Source of the DNA: Enterobacteriaceae bacterium RIT714
GTDB lineage: Bacteria; Pseudomonadota; Gammaproteobacteria; Enterobacterales; Enterobacteriaceae
Assembly: GCA_009668015.1 (NCBI GenBank)
Contig: WJYB01000006.1
Coordinates: forward strand, 1-64,000
Length of the DNA stretch: 64,000 bases
Direction: 5' to 3'
Shown here: positions 31,451 to 41,897 of the stretch, in pieces
Layout: every line of letters begins with the position of its first letter
Position numbering within the stretch: position 1 is the first letter of the stretch
Made by a program: the position numbers and the translations under genes
Notes under the pieces: model-generated
Database searches by the model: none
What the model saw: the letters and a program-made list of their open reading frames with translations, nothing else
Told to the model about the DNA's origin: nothing

Positions 31451-34400
31451 ATGAAAAAACAATACCAGCACGTTTTGGTTACCACCCCACATCCTTTACT
31501 ACGGCTTGTCAGTCTTGGTCTGGTTACCTTTATCTTTACGCTTTTCTCGCTTGAACTTACACGCTTTGGAACGTTACTGGCACCGCTATGGTTCCCGACC
31601 TCCATTATGATGGTCGCGTTTTATCGCCACGCCGGAAAAATGTGGCCGGGAATCGCCCTCGCCTGCTCGTTTGGTAACATTCTTGCTTCCTGGATGCTGT
31701 TTTCCTGGGAAACCATCAGTTTCTGGTATACGGCAATCAACGTGATCGAAGCCTGCGTCGGCGCCCTGCTGCTGCGCAAATTATTGCCCTGGTATAATCC
31801 GCTCAAAAATCTGGGCGACTGGATACGCCTGGCGATAGGCAGCGCGGTGATCCCACCGCTTGTGGGCGGTATACTGGTCTGGCTGCTGGTCCCGGGTACC
31901 GAGCCGCTGCGTAATTTTCTGGTGTGGGTGTTGTCAGAATCGATCGGCGCGCTGGCGCTGGTGCCGCTCGGCCTGCTGTTCAAACCGCACTATTTATTGC
32001 GCCATCGTAATCCCCGCCTGCTGCTGGAAACCCTGCTCACTATGGCCGTTACGCTGGTCTTATGCTGGGTGGCGATCTCCTTCCTTCCGTGGCCGTTTAC
32101 CTGCGTCATCGTATTGCTGATGTGGAGCGCCGTACGTTTACCGCGTATGGAAGCTTTTATGGTCTTTTTGGTCACGGTGATGATGGTGTCACTGATGATG
32201 GCGACAAACCCGACATCCTTGACCACCCAGAATACCGGCGTAATGCTCAACGCGCCGTGGCTGCCATTTCTGATGATGCTGCTGCCAGCGAACATTATGA
32301 CCATGGTGATGTACGCGTTTCGCGCGGAGCGCAAGCACATTACCGAAAGCGAAGAGCGTTTTCGCAATGCCATGGAGTATTCCGCCATCGGCATGGCGCT
32401 GGTCGGCATTGAGGGGCAATGGCTACAGGCCAATAAAGCGCTGTGCCAGTTCCTGGGCTACTCCCAGACTGAGCTGCAATCCCTGACTTTTCAGCAGTTG
32501 ACCTGGCCGGAAGATTTAAACATCGATCTGGACAACCTTGAGCAACTGACGCGCGGCGATATCAACAGCTACTCAATGGAGAAGCGTTATTACAACCGCA
32601 ACGGCGAAGTGGTATGGGCGCTGCTGGCGGTTTCCGTCGTGCGCCACGCAGACGGGTCGCCGCTCTATTTTATCGCGCAAATCGAAGATATTAACGATCT
32701 CAAGCACACCGAGTGGGTCAATAAGCGCCTGATGGAGCGTATTACGCTGGCGAACGAAGCGGGTGGGATCGGGATCTGGGAGTGGGATTTAAAGCCCGAC
32801 GTGATCAGCTGGGACAAGCGCATGTTTGAACTGTATGACATCCCGGCGCACATCAAACCCACCTGGCAGCTCTGGCATGAGTGTCTGCACCCGGAAGATC
32901 GCGACCAGGCTGAGCAGATCATTCGCGATTCGCTGATGGCCAGAGCGCCCTTCAAGCTGGAGTTCCGCATCCGGGTGAAAGAAGGCGTGCGCCATATTCG
33001 CTCGCTGGCCAGCCGGGTCCTCAACAAGCAGGGTGAAGTGGAACGTCTGCTGGGCATTAATATGGATATGACCGAGGTTAAAGAGCTTAACGAAGCCTTG
33101 TTCCAGGAAAAAGAGCGTCTTCACATCACGCTCGACTCCATCGGCGAAGCCGTACTCTGTACCGATGTCGATATGCATGTCACCTTTATGAACCCGGTCG
33201 CCGAGAAAATGAGCGGCTGGACGCAGCAAGAAGCCATGGGCCAGCCGATCCTGAACGTGCTGCATATTACTTTTAGCGAAAACGGCCCGCTGATGGAAAA
33301 TATTCACAGCGGCGATATGTCCCGCTCCGACATCGACCAGGATGTGGTGCTTCATAACCGCAGCGGCGGCACATTCGATATTCATTACAGTATTACCCCG
33401 CTAAGTACGCTCGACGGGCAAAACATCGGTTCGGTGCTCGTAATCCAGGATGTCACTGAATCGCGTAAAATGCTGCGCCAGCTGAGTTACAGCGCCTCTC
33501 ATGATGCCCTGACTCATCTGGCCAACCGCGTGAGTTTCGAAAGTCATCTCAAACGCCTGCTGCAAACCGTTGACGACACCCACCAGCGTCACGCGCTGGT
33601 CTTTATCGATCTCGATCGCTTTAAGGCGGTAAACGATACCGCGGGTCACGCAGCGGGCGATGCGCTGCTGCGTGAACTGTCGTCGCTGATGCTCAGCATG
33701 TTACGGTCAAGCGATGTGCTGGCGCGACTCGGTGGCGATGAGTTTGGCCTGCTTCTGCCGGACTGCAATGTCGAAAGCGCTCGTTATATTGCAGGCCGTA
33801 TTATTCATGCCATCAACGACTACCACTTTATGTGGGAAGGCCGTCTGCACCGCGTCGGCGCCAGCGCCGGGATTACGCTGATCGACGATCGTAACAGCCA
33901 GGCCGCTGAAGTGATGTCTCAGGCCGATATCGCCTGTTACGCCTCTAAAAATAATGGCCGCGGTGTGGTGACGGTTTACGAACCGCAGCAGGAGAGAATT
34001 CACAGCGCGCGCAGCATGATGTCGCTCGACGAGCAATGGCATATGATCAAAGACAATCATCTGCTGATGACGGGGCGCAGCGTCGCCTCGCCGCGGATCC
34101 CCGAAAGCAGCAACTTCTGGCTGATCTCCCTGCGCCTGTGGACCAGCCATGGCGATGTCATGGAAGAACACGCTTTCCGGTCGGGCCTGGCGGAACCGGA
34201 ACTGCTTCATGCGCTGGATCGCCGTATCTTCCAGGAGTTCTTCCGTACCTTTGCCGCTCAGGTGGCGAATAAAGGCATGGGCGTGGCCCTGCCGCTTTCA
34301 CCGGAAGGGCTGTGCAGCGTTACGCTGGTGGACGAATTGCTCGAACTGCTGGAAAAAAGCCCGCTGCCGGGACGATTGCTGCATCTGGTGATCCCCGTTA

Positions 34401-34780
34401 AAACCCTGCAAAATCAGGATGTTAATATTCAAACCGGGCTGCAAAAACTTCGTCAGGCGGGCTGTCGCATCGTGCTTTGTCATGTTGGTCGCGATATGGA
34501 GGTGTTCAACCATCTGAGCGCGCACATGGCTGATTACCTGTTGCTGGATCCGGAGCTGGTCACCAATGTGCATGGCAATCTGATGGATGAAATGATGGTG
34601 ACGATTATCCAGGGCCACGCCCAGCGTCTCGGCATGAAAACCATTGCCGGTCCCAGCAACCATCCGCTGATGATGGATACCCTTTCCGGCATTGGCATTG
34701 ACTTCATCTACGGCGATTCCATTGCCGAACCCCAGCCGCTGGAGCTGCTGCTGAACACCAGCTACTTCGCCATCAACTGA
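31451..34780 (+). CDS. dgcE: Membrane diguanylate cyclase DgcE (YegE)
   Basis: 1109 residues (E. coli 1105). An N-terminal MASE1 membrane sensor fills about the first 290 residues. Three PAS domains begin near 297, 427 and 550. A GGDEF domain follows (about 680-840), with the intact catalytic motif RLGGDEFGLLL near 760. The C-terminal 250 residues are EAL-like but lack the EAL motif and catalytic acids, so no phosphodiesterase activity is expected. In E. coli DgcE raises c-di-GMP for curli and biofilm control through CsgD. It is divergent from udk and convergent with alkA. Confidence 0.97.
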   Translation: MKKQYQHVLVTTPHPLLRLVSLGLVTFIFTLFSLELTRFGTLLAPLWFPTSIMMVAFYRHAGKMWPGIALACSFGNILASWMLFSWETISFWYTAINVIEACVGALLLRKLLPWYNPLKNLGDWIRLAIGSAVIPPLVGGILVWLLVPGTEPLRNFLVWVLSESIGALALVPLGLLFKPHYLLRHRNPRLLLETLLTMAVTLVLCWVAISFLPWPFTCVIVLLMWSAVRLPRMEAFMVFLVTVMMVSLMMATNPTSLTTQNTGVMLNAPWLPFLMMLLPANIMTMVMYAFRAERKHITESEERFRNAMEYSAIGMALVGIEGQWLQANKALCQFLGYSQTELQSLTFQQLTWPEDLNIDLDNLEQLTRGDINSYSMEKRYYNRNGEVVWALLAVSVVRHADGSPLYFIAQIEDINDLKHTEWVNKRLMERITLANEAGGIGIWEWDLKPDVISWDKRMFELYDIPAHIKPTWQLWHECLHPEDRDQAEQIIRDSLMARAPFKLEFRIRVKEGVRHIRSLASRVLNKQGEVERLLGINMDMTEVKELNEALFQEKERLHITLDSIGEAVLCTDVDMHVTFMNPVAEKMSGWTQQEAMGQPILNVLHITFSENGPLMENIHSGDMSRSDIDQDVVLHNRSGGTFDIHYSITPLSTLDGQNIGSVLVIQDVTESRKMLRQLSYSASHDALTHLANRVSFESHLKRLLQTVDDTHQRHALVFIDLDRFKAVNDTAGHAAGDALLRELSSLMLSMLRSSDVLARLGGDEFGLLLPDCNVESARYIAGRIIHAINDYHFMWEGRLHRVGASAGITLIDDRNSQAAEVMSQADIACYASKNNGRGVVTVYEPQQERIHSARSMMSLDEQWHMIKDNHLLMTGRSVASPRIPESSNFWLISLRLWTSHGDVMEEHAFRSGLAEPELLHALDRRIFQEFFRTFAAQVANKGMGVALPLSPEGLCSVTLVDELLELLEKSPLPGRLLHLVIPVKTLQNQDVNIQTGLQKLRQAGCRIVLCHVGRDMEVFNHLSAHMADYLLLDPELVTNVHGNLMDEMMVTIIQGHAQRLGMKTIAGPSNHPLMMDTLSGIGIDFIYGDSIAEPQPLELLLNTSYFAIN

Positions 34781-34810
34781 TAACCTCAGCGGTTGTTATT
34801 ACGGCTGCCG

Positions 34811-35650
34811 TCAAGGCGTCCAGCCGTCGGTATACCAGATGTGCAGCAACGCATAAGACCGCCACGGCTGCCAGCGCTGGGCATAGCGGCGGATTTGCGC
34901 CGGGGTCATTCCGGCGAACCGCTGCTTAATCAGATAGTCATCAGGCAGAAAAACATCCTTCGCCTGCCATCCACGTAGAGCCAGATAGTTTGCCGTCCAG
35001 CGCCCGATTCCGGGACGCGTCTGCAGCGCCTTCATCCCCGCCTCGATATCCTCTGGCGGCTGTAACGGGAAATTCCCCTCCACAACCGACTGCGCAAGAT
35101 GAATCAGCGATTCTGCGCGTTTGACCGGCATCCCCAGCGCCTTAAGCGCCTGCGGATCCGCCGTCGCAAGGGCATCGGGCGTGGGGAAAATGTAATAGCC
35201 AGCAACGCCCTGCAACGGCGTACCGCACAACGCCACCACGCGAGCCGCGAGCTTCGCCGCCATAGAGACGCTCACCAGTTGACCCAGAATCGCACGCACG
35301 CCCTGCTCATACGCATCCATCGCTCCCGGCAGGCGTAAACCGGGTCGCGCGGCTCCCAGGTCGCCCAGCGCGGCGGCAATCTGTTGCGGATCGCAGGCGA
35401 GATCGAACAGCCGTTCGATGCGCGTCAGACAAACCTGAGCGACCGGCATCAGTCCTTCACTAAGCGTCACCAGAAGCGTGCCCTTCTCGATCTCTGGCGT
35501 GACGCGAAACAGCCCGTGATGGCCGTCGTAGCTGAAGCTACGCTCGTAATAGTTATCCGTCACGGTTTCAATCCCGGCCACCGCACGTGCGCCAAGAAAT
35601 CCCAACATCCATTGCCAGTCATAGGGGGGTTGCCAGTTCAGGGTGTACAT
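34811..35650 (-). CDS. alkA: DNA-3-methyladenine glycosylase II AlkA
   Basis: 279 residues (E. coli 282). It has an N-terminal AlkA_N domain, then the HhH-GPD fold with hairpin PGIGRWTANYLALRG and the catalytic Asp in DVFLPDDYLIKQRF. It excises N3- and N7-alkylated purines in base-excision repair; in E. coli it belongs to the Ada response. I start at MYTLNWQPPYDWQ (35650). The open frame reaches into the yegD promoter region and would add 40 residues. No clear Ada box was recognised upstream. Confidence 0.97.
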   Translation of the reverse strand: MYTLNWQPPYDWQWMLGFLGARAVAGIETVTDNYYERSFSYDGHHGLFRVTPEIEKGTLLVTLSEGLMPVAQVCLTRIERLFDLACDPQQIAAALGDLGAARPGLRLPGAMDAYEQGVRAILGQLVSVSMAAKLAARVVALCGTPLQGVAGYYIFPTPDALATADPQALKALGMPVKRAESLIHLAQSVVEGNFPLQPPEDIEAGMKALQTRPGIGRWTANYLALRGWQAKDVFLPDDYLIKQRFAGMTPAQIRRYAQRWQPWRSYALLHIWYTDGWTP

Positions 35651-35783
35651 TGTTACTCCTTTCATTGTCCTCCTCAGCATAAACCGGGTTTGTCCGCAGC
35701 GCCTTGCTTTCATATTCCTGTTGTCGCGGGCGTGACATTTCGCTAAAGTCTCGCCCCTTCTCAACGGCATGGGGACTTCGTCA

Positions 35784-37136
35784 GTGTTTATTGGTTTTGA
35801 CTACGGTACAGCAAACTGCTCTGTGGCAGTGATGGATAACGATCAGCCTCGTCTGCTGAAAATGGAAAAAGAGAGCACTCTGCTGCCGTCGATGCTCTGC
35901 GCGCCGACGCGTGAGGCCGTGAGCGAATGGCTCTACCGCCATCATCAGGTTCCGGCCACTGCCGGGGAGACTCAGGCGCTGCTGCGTCGGGCCGTCAACT
36001 ACAACCGCGAAGAAGATATCGACGTTACGCCATCCAGCGTGCAGTTTGGCTTGTCCTCTCTGGGCCAGTACATCGAAGATCCGGAAGAAGTTTACTTCGT
36101 TAAGTCGCCAAAATCGTTCCTCGGAGCCAGTGGGCTGAAGCCCCAGCAGGTCGCCCTGTTCGAAGATCTGGTGTGCGCCATGATGTTGCACATCCGCAAT
36201 CAGGCGCAGACTCAGGTCACTGACGCCATCACCCAGGCCGTGATTGGTCGTCCGATAAACTTCCAGGGCCTGGGCGGCGATGAGGCAAACCAGCAGGCGC
36301 AGGGTATCCTTGAACGCGCAGCGCACCGCGCCGGTTTTCGCGACGTGGTATTCCAGTACGAGCCGGTTGCAGCGGGTCTGGATTTTGAAGCCACGCTGCG
36401 TGAAGAAAAGCGCGTGCTGGTGGTCGATATCGGAGGGGGGACAACCGACTGTTCCCTGCTGCTGATGGGGCCGCAGTGGCACCAACGCCGCGATCGTGAA
36501 AACAGCCTTCTGGGCCACAGCGGCTGCCGCGTGGGCGGTAACGATCTGGATATCGCGCTGGCGTTTAAAAGTCTGATGCCGCTGCTCGGAATGGGCGGGC
36601 AAACTGAAAAAGGGACCGCGTTGCCGATCCTTCCGTGGTGGAATGCGGTCGCGATTAACGACGTTCCGGCACAGAGCGATTTTTACAGCACCGCCAATGG
36701 ACGCTTCCTCAACGATCTGGTGCGCGATGCCCAGGACGGCGACAAAGTGGCCCTGCTGCATAAAGTCTGGCGTCAGCGTCTGAGCTACCGCGTGGTGCGT
36801 AGTGCCGAAGAGAGCAAAATCGCGCTCTCTGACGCCGTCGAACACGCCGTGCGATTACCGTTTATCAGCGACGAACTGGCCACCGCCATCTCTCAGCAAG
36901 GGCTGGAAACCGCGCTGTCTCAGCCTCTGCAGCGTATTCTGGAGCAAGTTCAGCTGGCGCTGGAGAATGGCAACGAGAAGCCGGACGTGATCTACCTGAC
37001 CGGGGGTAGCGCCCGTTCACCGCTGATCAAAAAAGCGCTGGCGGAACAGCTACCGGGCATTCCGATTGCCGGGGGCGATGATTTTGGCTCCGTAACCGCC
37101 GGTCTGGCCCGCTGGGCGAAGGTGATGTTTAGCTAA
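35784..37136 (+). CDS. yegD: Hsp70-like actin-fold ATPase YegD
   Basis: 450 residues from a GTG at 35784 (MFIGFDYGTANCSVAVM), equal to E. coli YegD. An ATG five codons upstream keeps the frame open, but GGGGA inside that stretch makes a ribosome-binding site for the GTG. The three phosphate/adenosine loops are IGFDYGTANCSVAVM, VDIGGGTTDCSLLLMG and LTGGSARSPLIKKAL. It lacks the substrate-binding C-terminal half of DnaK. Function unknown; chaperone-like ATPase by family. Confidence 0.94.
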   Translation: MFIGFDYGTANCSVAVMDNDQPRLLKMEKESTLLPSMLCAPTREAVSEWLYRHHQVPATAGETQALLRRAVNYNREEDIDVTPSSVQFGLSSLGQYIEDPEEVYFVKSPKSFLGASGLKPQQVALFEDLVCAMMLHIRNQAQTQVTDAITQAVIGRPINFQGLGGDEANQQAQGILERAAHRAGFRDVVFQYEPVAAGLDFEATLREEKRVLVVDIGGGTTDCSLLLMGPQWHQRRDRENSLLGHSGCRVGGNDLDIALAFKSLMPLLGMGGQTEKGTALPILPWWNAVAINDVPAQSDFYSTANGRFLNDLVRDAQDGDKVALLHKVWRQRLSYRVVRSAEESKIALSDAVEHAVRLPFISDELATAISQQGLETALSQPLQRILEQVQLALENGNEKPDVIYLTGGSARSPLIKKALAEQLPGIPIAGGDDFGSVTAGLARWAKVMFS

Positions 37137-37141
37137 CAGCC

Positions 37142-37420
37142 TGATGCCCTCACCCCGGCCCTCTCCCGCAAGGAGAGGGAGAAAACACTAAAAACGGTCA
37201 CTGGCGTGGCCGTTTTGCTTTTGCCTTCTGCGGCCTGATGCCCTCACCCCGGTCCTCCCCCACGGGGAGAGGGCGAAAACACTAAAAACGGTCACTGGCG
37301 TGACCGTTTTGCTTTTGCCTTCTGCGGCCTCTGATGCCCTCACCCCGCCCCTCTCCCGCAAGGAGAGGGAGAAAACACTCAAAACGGTCACTGGCGTGAC
37401 CGTTTTACTTTTTGCCTCCA
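37142..37420. repeat. Three tandem hairpin units between yegD and mdtA
   Basis: Units begin at 37142, 37236 and 37332 (periods 94 and 96). Each opens with the CCCTCACCCC/CTCTCCC repeat arm and a CCTCTCC/GGAGAGG-type hairpin. Each continues with a near-identical terminator-like hairpin: AAAACGGTCA, six-base loop CTGGCG, TGACCGTTTT, then a T-rich tail. Unit 1 has one stem mismatch; units 2 and 3 are perfect. Flanked by A and T runs, they could end transcription in both directions and isolate mdtA from yegD. Confidence 0.85.
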
Positions 37421-37447
37421 TTCAGACAAATCCAGACAGTCTTTCAT

Positions 37448-37490
37448 ATTTCCTCCATTTTTCCGCGGCTTTACCTGACTAAACTAGTAT
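37448..37490 (+). promoter_or_regulatory. Predicted mdtA promoter with BaeR-box-like site
   Basis: A stretch at 37448-37465 (core TCCTCCATTTTT) resembles the BaeR box TTTTTCTCCATDATTGGC in about 12 of 18 positions. A possible -10, TAGTAT, lies at 37485-37490, about 38 bases before the mdtA ATG. In E. coli BaeR activates mdtA from such a site. A second weaker TCCAT match lies near 37417. The assignment is tentative. Confidence 0.4.
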
Positions 37491-37527
37491 CATTTCCCGA
37501 AGTGTTTCAGGATGAGAACGTATAACG

Positions 37528-38775
37528 ATGAAAGGCAGTCATAAATCCCGCTGGGCAATCGCCGCCGGTGTCATTGTGGTGGCTCTTGCTGCTGCGTGGT
37601 ACTGGCACAGTCAATCCCAGGGTGCGAACACCCCTGCGGGCGCAAACAGCCAGGCGCAACGCCCTGCTGGCGGCGGCCGTCACGGTATGCGCGGCGGTGC
37701 GCTGGCGCCTGTCCAGGCCGCGACAGCCGTCAGCAAATCCGTTCCTCGTTATCTCTCCGGCCTGGGGACCGTTACCGCCGCGAATACCGTGACCGTACGC
37801 AGCCGCGTTGACGGACAACTGATGGCGATTCACTTCCAGGAAGGTCAGCAGGTCAAAGCCGGTGATTTACTGGCAGAAATCGATCCCAGCCAGTTCAAAG
37901 TGGCGCTCGCTCAGGCACAGGGGCAACTGGCAAAAGACAAAGCGACGCTTGCCAACGCCCGGCGCGATCTGGCGCGTTATCAGCAGCTGGTCAAAACCAA
38001 TCTGGTCTCCCGCCAGGAGCTTGACACCCAACAGTCGCTGGTCAGTGAAGCGCAGGGAACGCTCAAGGCCGATGAAGCCGCCGTTGCCAGCGCGCAGTTA
38101 CAGCTCGACTGGAGCCGAATCACCGCGCCGATTGACGGGCGCGTCGGCTTAAAACAGGTCGACATTGGCAATCAGATCTCCAGCGGCGATACCACCGGCA
38201 TTGTGGTTCTCACCCAGACCCACCCGATTGATTTGGTGTTTACCCTGCCGGAGAGTGATATCGCCACCGTTGTCCAGGCGCAAAAAGCAGGCCAGAAGTT
38301 AACCGTGGAAGCATGGGATCGAGCGAACAAGGCCAAACTGAGCGACGGTGCGCTGTTGAGCCTGGATAACCAGATCGACGCGACCACCGGCACCATCAAG
38401 CTTAAAGCCCGTTTTAACAACCCGGATGACGCCTTGTTCCCCAATCAGTTTGTCAATGCGCGGATGCTGGTTGCGACCGAAGAGAACGCCGTGGTGATCC
38501 CGACTGCCGCGCTCCAGATGGGAAATGAAGGCAACTTTGTCTGGGTGCTGAACAGCGATAACAAAGTGAGCAAACATCTGGTGAAACCGGGTATTCAGGA
38601 CAGTCAAACCGTGGTGATCAGCGCCGGTCTTTCTGCCGGGGATCGGGTGGTGACCGACGGAATTGATCGTCTGACCGAAGGGGCAAAAGTGGAAGTGGTT
38701 GAAGCGCACAGCGACACCGCGACGAGCCAAACGCCCGCCCGACCTGAACATGCTAAACCGGGAGCGGCTTCCTGA
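37528..38775 (+). CDS. mdtA: RND efflux periplasmic adaptor MdtA
   Basis: 415 residues, membrane-fusion protein of the MdtABC drug efflux pump. N-terminal membrane anchor ([18 protein letters not shown]); lipoyl halves at [20 protein letters not shown] and [19 protein letters not shown] around a coiled-coil hairpin; then beta-barrel and membrane-proximal domains. It links MdtB/MdtC to an outer-membrane TolC. Its stop overlaps the mdtB start (TGATG). The Ala/Gly/Arg-rich stretch after the anchor and the Thr/Ala/Pro tail are low-complexity. Confidence 0.97.
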   Translation: MKGSHKSRWAIAAGVIVVALAAAWYWHSQSQGANTPAGANSQAQRPAGGGRHGMRGGALAPVQAATAVSKSVPRYLSGLGTVTAANTVTVRSRVDGQLMAIHFQEGQQVKAGDLLAEIDPSQFKVALAQAQGQLAKDKATLANARRDLARYQQLVKTNLVSRQELDTQQSLVSEAQGTLKADEAAVASAQLQLDWSRITAPIDGRVGLKQVDIGNQISSGDTTGIVVLTQTHPIDLVFTLPESDIATVVQAQKAGQKLTVEAWDRANKAKLSDGALLSLDNQIDATTGTIKLKARFNNPDDALFPNQFVNARMLVATEENAVVIPTAALQMGNEGNFVWVLNSDNKVSKHLVKPGIQDSQTVVISAGLSAGDRVVTDGIDRLTEGAKVEVVEAHSDTATSQTPARPEHAKPGAAS

Positions 38776-41700
38776 TGCAGGTGTTACCGCCCGGCTCCAC
38801 AGGTGGGCCGTCACGCCTGTTCATTATGCGTCCCGTCGCCACCACGCTGTTGATGGTCGCGATTCTGCTGTCCGGGATTATTGGCTATCGCTTCCTGCCG
38901 GTTTCGGCGCTGCCAGAGGTGGATTATCCGACGATTCAGGTCATCACTCTCTATCCCGGCGCCAGCCCGGATGTGGTGACGTCAGCGATTACGGCACCAC
39001 TGGAACGTCAGTTTGGCCAGATGTCGGGCTTAAAGCAGATGTCATCGCAAAGCTCCGGCGGTGCCTCGGTCGTCACCCTGCAGTTCCAGCTCACTCTGCC
39101 GCTCGACGTGGCCGAGCAAGAGGTGCAGGCCGCCATCAACGCCGCCACCAATCTGCTGCCGTCCGATCTGCCCAACCCGCCGGTCTACAGTAAAGTCAAT
39201 CCGGCCGATCCGCCGATCATGACTCTCGCGGTCACCTCCTCCGCCATGCCGATGACTCAGGTCGAGGATATGGTGGAAACCCGCGTGGCGCAGAAAATCT
39301 CGCAGGTTTCCGGCGTCGGGCTGGTGACGCTCTCTGGCGGGCAGCGCCCTGCGGTCCGCGTCAGGCTTAACGCCCAGGCGATTGCCGCTCTGGGCCTGAC
39401 CAGTGAAACCATTCGCACCGCCATCAGCAGCGCTAACGTCAATTCGGCGAAAGGCTCGCTGGATGGCCCGTCGCGCGCGGTGACCCTGTCGGCTAACGAT
39501 CAGATGCAGTCGGCGGACGAGTATCGTCAGCTCATTGTGGCCTATCAGAACGGTGCGCCAGTTCGTCTGGGTGATGTGGCCGTCGTGGAGCAAGGGGCTG
39601 AAAACAGCTGGCTGGGGGCATGGGCCAACAGGCAGCAGGCGATTGTGATGAACGTCCAGCGTCAGCCGGGCGCAAATATCATCGACACCGCCGACAGCAT
39701 TCGCGCCATGCTGCCTCAGCTGATTGAGAGCCTGCCAAAATCGGTGAGCGTCAAGGTGCTTTCCGACCGCACCACCAATATCCGCGCGTCCGTCAGCGAC
39801 ACCCAGTTCGAGCTGATGCTGGCGATTGCGCTGGTGGTGATGATTATCTACGTCTTCCTGCGTAACGTTCCGGCGACCATTATTCCCGCCGTCGCGGTCC
39901 CGCTGTCGCTGGTCGGTACGTTTGCGGTCATGGTATTTCTTGATTTCTCGATCAATAACCTCACGCTCATGGCCCTGACCATCGCTACCGGGTTTGTGGT
40001 CGATGATGCCATCGTGGTGATTGAAAATATTTCCCGCTATATCGAAAAAGGCGAAAAGCCGCTGGCGGCGGCGCTGAAAGGCGCGGGCGAAATTGGCTTT
40101 ACCATTATCTCGTTAACCTTCTCGCTGATTGCGGTGCTGATCCCGTTGCTGTTTATGGGCGATATTGTGGGCCGTCTGTTCCGTGAATTTGCGGTGACGC
40201 TGGCGGTCGCGATCCTGATTTCTGCCGTTGTCTCCCTGACGCTCACGCCGATGATGTGCGCCCGCATGTTGAGCTATGAGTCGCTGCGCAAGCAAAACCG
40301 TTTTTCCCGCGCCTCGGAACGCCTGTTTGACCGTATTATTGCCGCTTACGGGCGTGTGCTGGCAAAAGTTTTGAATCACCCCTGGGCCACTCTCAGCGTG
40401 GCGCTGGGCACGCTGGCCCTGAGCGTGATGCTGTGGATTGTGATCCCCAAAGGATTCTTCCCGATTCAGGATAACGGCATTATCCAGGGCACGCTGCAGG
40501 CGCCGCAGTCGGTGTCCTTCGCCAGCATGGCCCAGCGCCAGCAGCAGGTGTCCGAGGTAATCATGAAAGATCCGGCGGTCGAGAGCCTGACGTCGTTTGT
40601 CGGCGTGGACGGCACCAATCCCTCGCTCAACAGCGCTCGTTTGCAAATCAACCTTAAGCCGCTGGATGACCGGGACGATCGCGTAAACACGGTTATTGAG
40701 CGGCTGCAACAGGCGGTTGCGAAAGTACCGGGCGTAGAACTGTATCTGCAACCCACTCAGGATCTGACGATTGATACCACCGTCAGCCGTACGCAGTACC
40801 AGTTCACGCTCCAGGCCACCAGCCTCGATGCCCTGAGCACCTGGGTTCCACAGCTGGTCAGTCAGCTCCAGGCGTTGCCCCAGCTATCAGACGTCAGCAG
40901 CGACTGGCAGGACCAGGGGCTGGCGGCGTATGTCAACGTCAACCGCGACACCGCCAGCCGGCTGGGTATCACCATGGCTGACGTGGATAACGCGCTGTAT
41001 AACGCCTTTGGTCAGCGCCTGATTTCCACCATTTATACCCAGGCCAACCAGTATCGCGTGGTGCTGGAACACAATACTGAACAGACTCCGGGGCTGGCCG
41101 CGCTCGACGGAATTCGCCTGACCAGCAAAGACGGCGGTATTGTGCCGCTCAGCGCCATTGCCACCGTCGAACAGCGCTTTACGCCGCTCTCCGTCAACCA
41201 TCTGGATCAGTTCCCGTCCACCACCATTTCGTTTAACGTGCCGGACAACTACTCCCTTGGCGAGGCGGTGGATGCGATTCTGAATGCGGAAAAAACGCTC
41301 AACTTCCCGACCGATATCCAGACCCAGTTCCAGGGGAGTACGCTGGCGTTTCAGGCCGCGCTTGGAAATACCATCTGGCTGATCGTTGCGGCCGTGGTGG
41401 CGATGTATATCGTGCTCGGCGTGCTGTACGAAAGCTTTATCCACCCGGTGACCATCCTCTCCACTCTGCCCACCGCGGGCGTTGGGGCGCTGCTGGCGCT
41501 GATGCTTTCCGGCAGTGAACTGGATGTGATTGCGATCATCGGCATCATCTTGCTGATCGGTATCGTCAAGAAAAACGCCATCATGATGATCGACTTTGCT
41601 CTCGCCGCCGAACGCGAACAGGGCATGGCGCCGCGCGAGGCTATTTTCCAGGCCTGCCTGCTGCGTTTTCGCCCGATTCTGATGACCACCATGGCGGCGT

Positions 41701-41897
41701 TGCTCGGCGCTCTGCCGCTGATGCTCAGTACCGGCGTCGGCGCCGAATTGCGCCGTCCATTGGGGATCGGTATGGTCGGCGGTCTGCTGGTCAGCCAGGT
41801 GTTGACGCTGTTCACCACTCCGGTGATCTATCTGCTGTTCGATGGCCTGGCGCTGAAGCTTAAAGCGCGTTTCCCTAAGCGTGAAGAGGAGGCGTAA
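38775..41897 (+). CDS. mdtB: RND multidrug efflux pump subunit MdtB
   Basis: 1040 residues, full length. Hydrophobic-amphiphilic RND transporter with 12 membrane segments and two large periplasmic loops. The transmembrane proton relay Asp pair is visible in [13 protein letters not shown]. MdtB works with MdtC as a heteromultimer, exporting novobiocin, bile salts and other compounds. Translation is coupled to mdtA through TGATG, and the stop abuts the mdtC GTG. Confidence 0.98.
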   Translation: MQVLPPGSTGGPSRLFIMRPVATTLLMVAILLSGIIGYRFLPVSALPEVDYPTIQVITLYPGASPDVVTSAITAPLERQFGQMSGLKQMSSQSSGGASVVTLQFQLTLPLDVAEQEVQAAINAATNLLPSDLPNPPVYSKVNPADPPIMTLAVTSSAMPMTQVEDMVETRVAQKISQVSGVGLVTLSGGQRPAVRVRLNAQAIAALGLTSETIRTAISSANVNSAKGSLDGPSRAVTLSANDQMQSADEYRQLIVAYQNGAPVRLGDVAVVEQGAENSWLGAWANRQQAIVMNVQRQPGANIIDTADSIRAMLPQLIESLPKSVSVKVLSDRTTNIRASVSDTQFELMLAIALVVMIIYVFLRNVPATIIPAVAVPLSLVGTFAVMVFLDFSINNLTLMALTIATGFVVDDAIVVIENISRYIEKGEKPLAAALKGAGEIGFTIISLTFSLIAVLIPLLFMGDIVGRLFREFAVTLAVAILISAVVSLTLTPMMCARMLSYESLRKQNRFSRASERLFDRIIAAYGRVLAKVLNHPWATLSVALGTLALSVMLWIVIPKGFFPIQDNGIIQGTLQAPQSVSFASMAQRQQQVSEVIMKDPAVESLTSFVGVDGTNPSLNSARLQINLKPLDDRDDRVNTVIERLQQAVAKVPGVELYLQPTQDLTIDTTVSRTQYQFTLQATSLDALSTWVPQLVSQLQALPQLSDVSSDWQDQGLAAYVNVNRDTASRLGITMADVDNALYNAFGQRLISTIYTQANQYRVVLEHNTEQTPGLAALDGIRLTSKDGGIVPLSAIATVEQRFTPLSVNHLDQFPSTTISFNVPDNYSLGEAVDAILNAEKTLNFPTDIQTQFQGSTLAFQAALGNTIWLIVAAVVAMYIVLGVLYESFIHPVTILSTLPTAGVGALLALMLSGSELDVIAIIGIILLIGIVKKNAIMMIDFALAAEREQGMAPREAIFQACLLRFRPILMTTMAALLGALPLMLSTGVGAELRRPLGIGMVGGLLVSQVLTLFTTPVIYLLFDGLALKLKARFPKREEEA

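Noticed and set aside
37142-37420. Sib/Ibs type I toxin-antitoxin repeats
   Set aside because: E. coli has sibA and sibB just before mdtA, so I looked for them. The units here are terminator-like hairpins with no small hydrophobic toxin frame that I could find.
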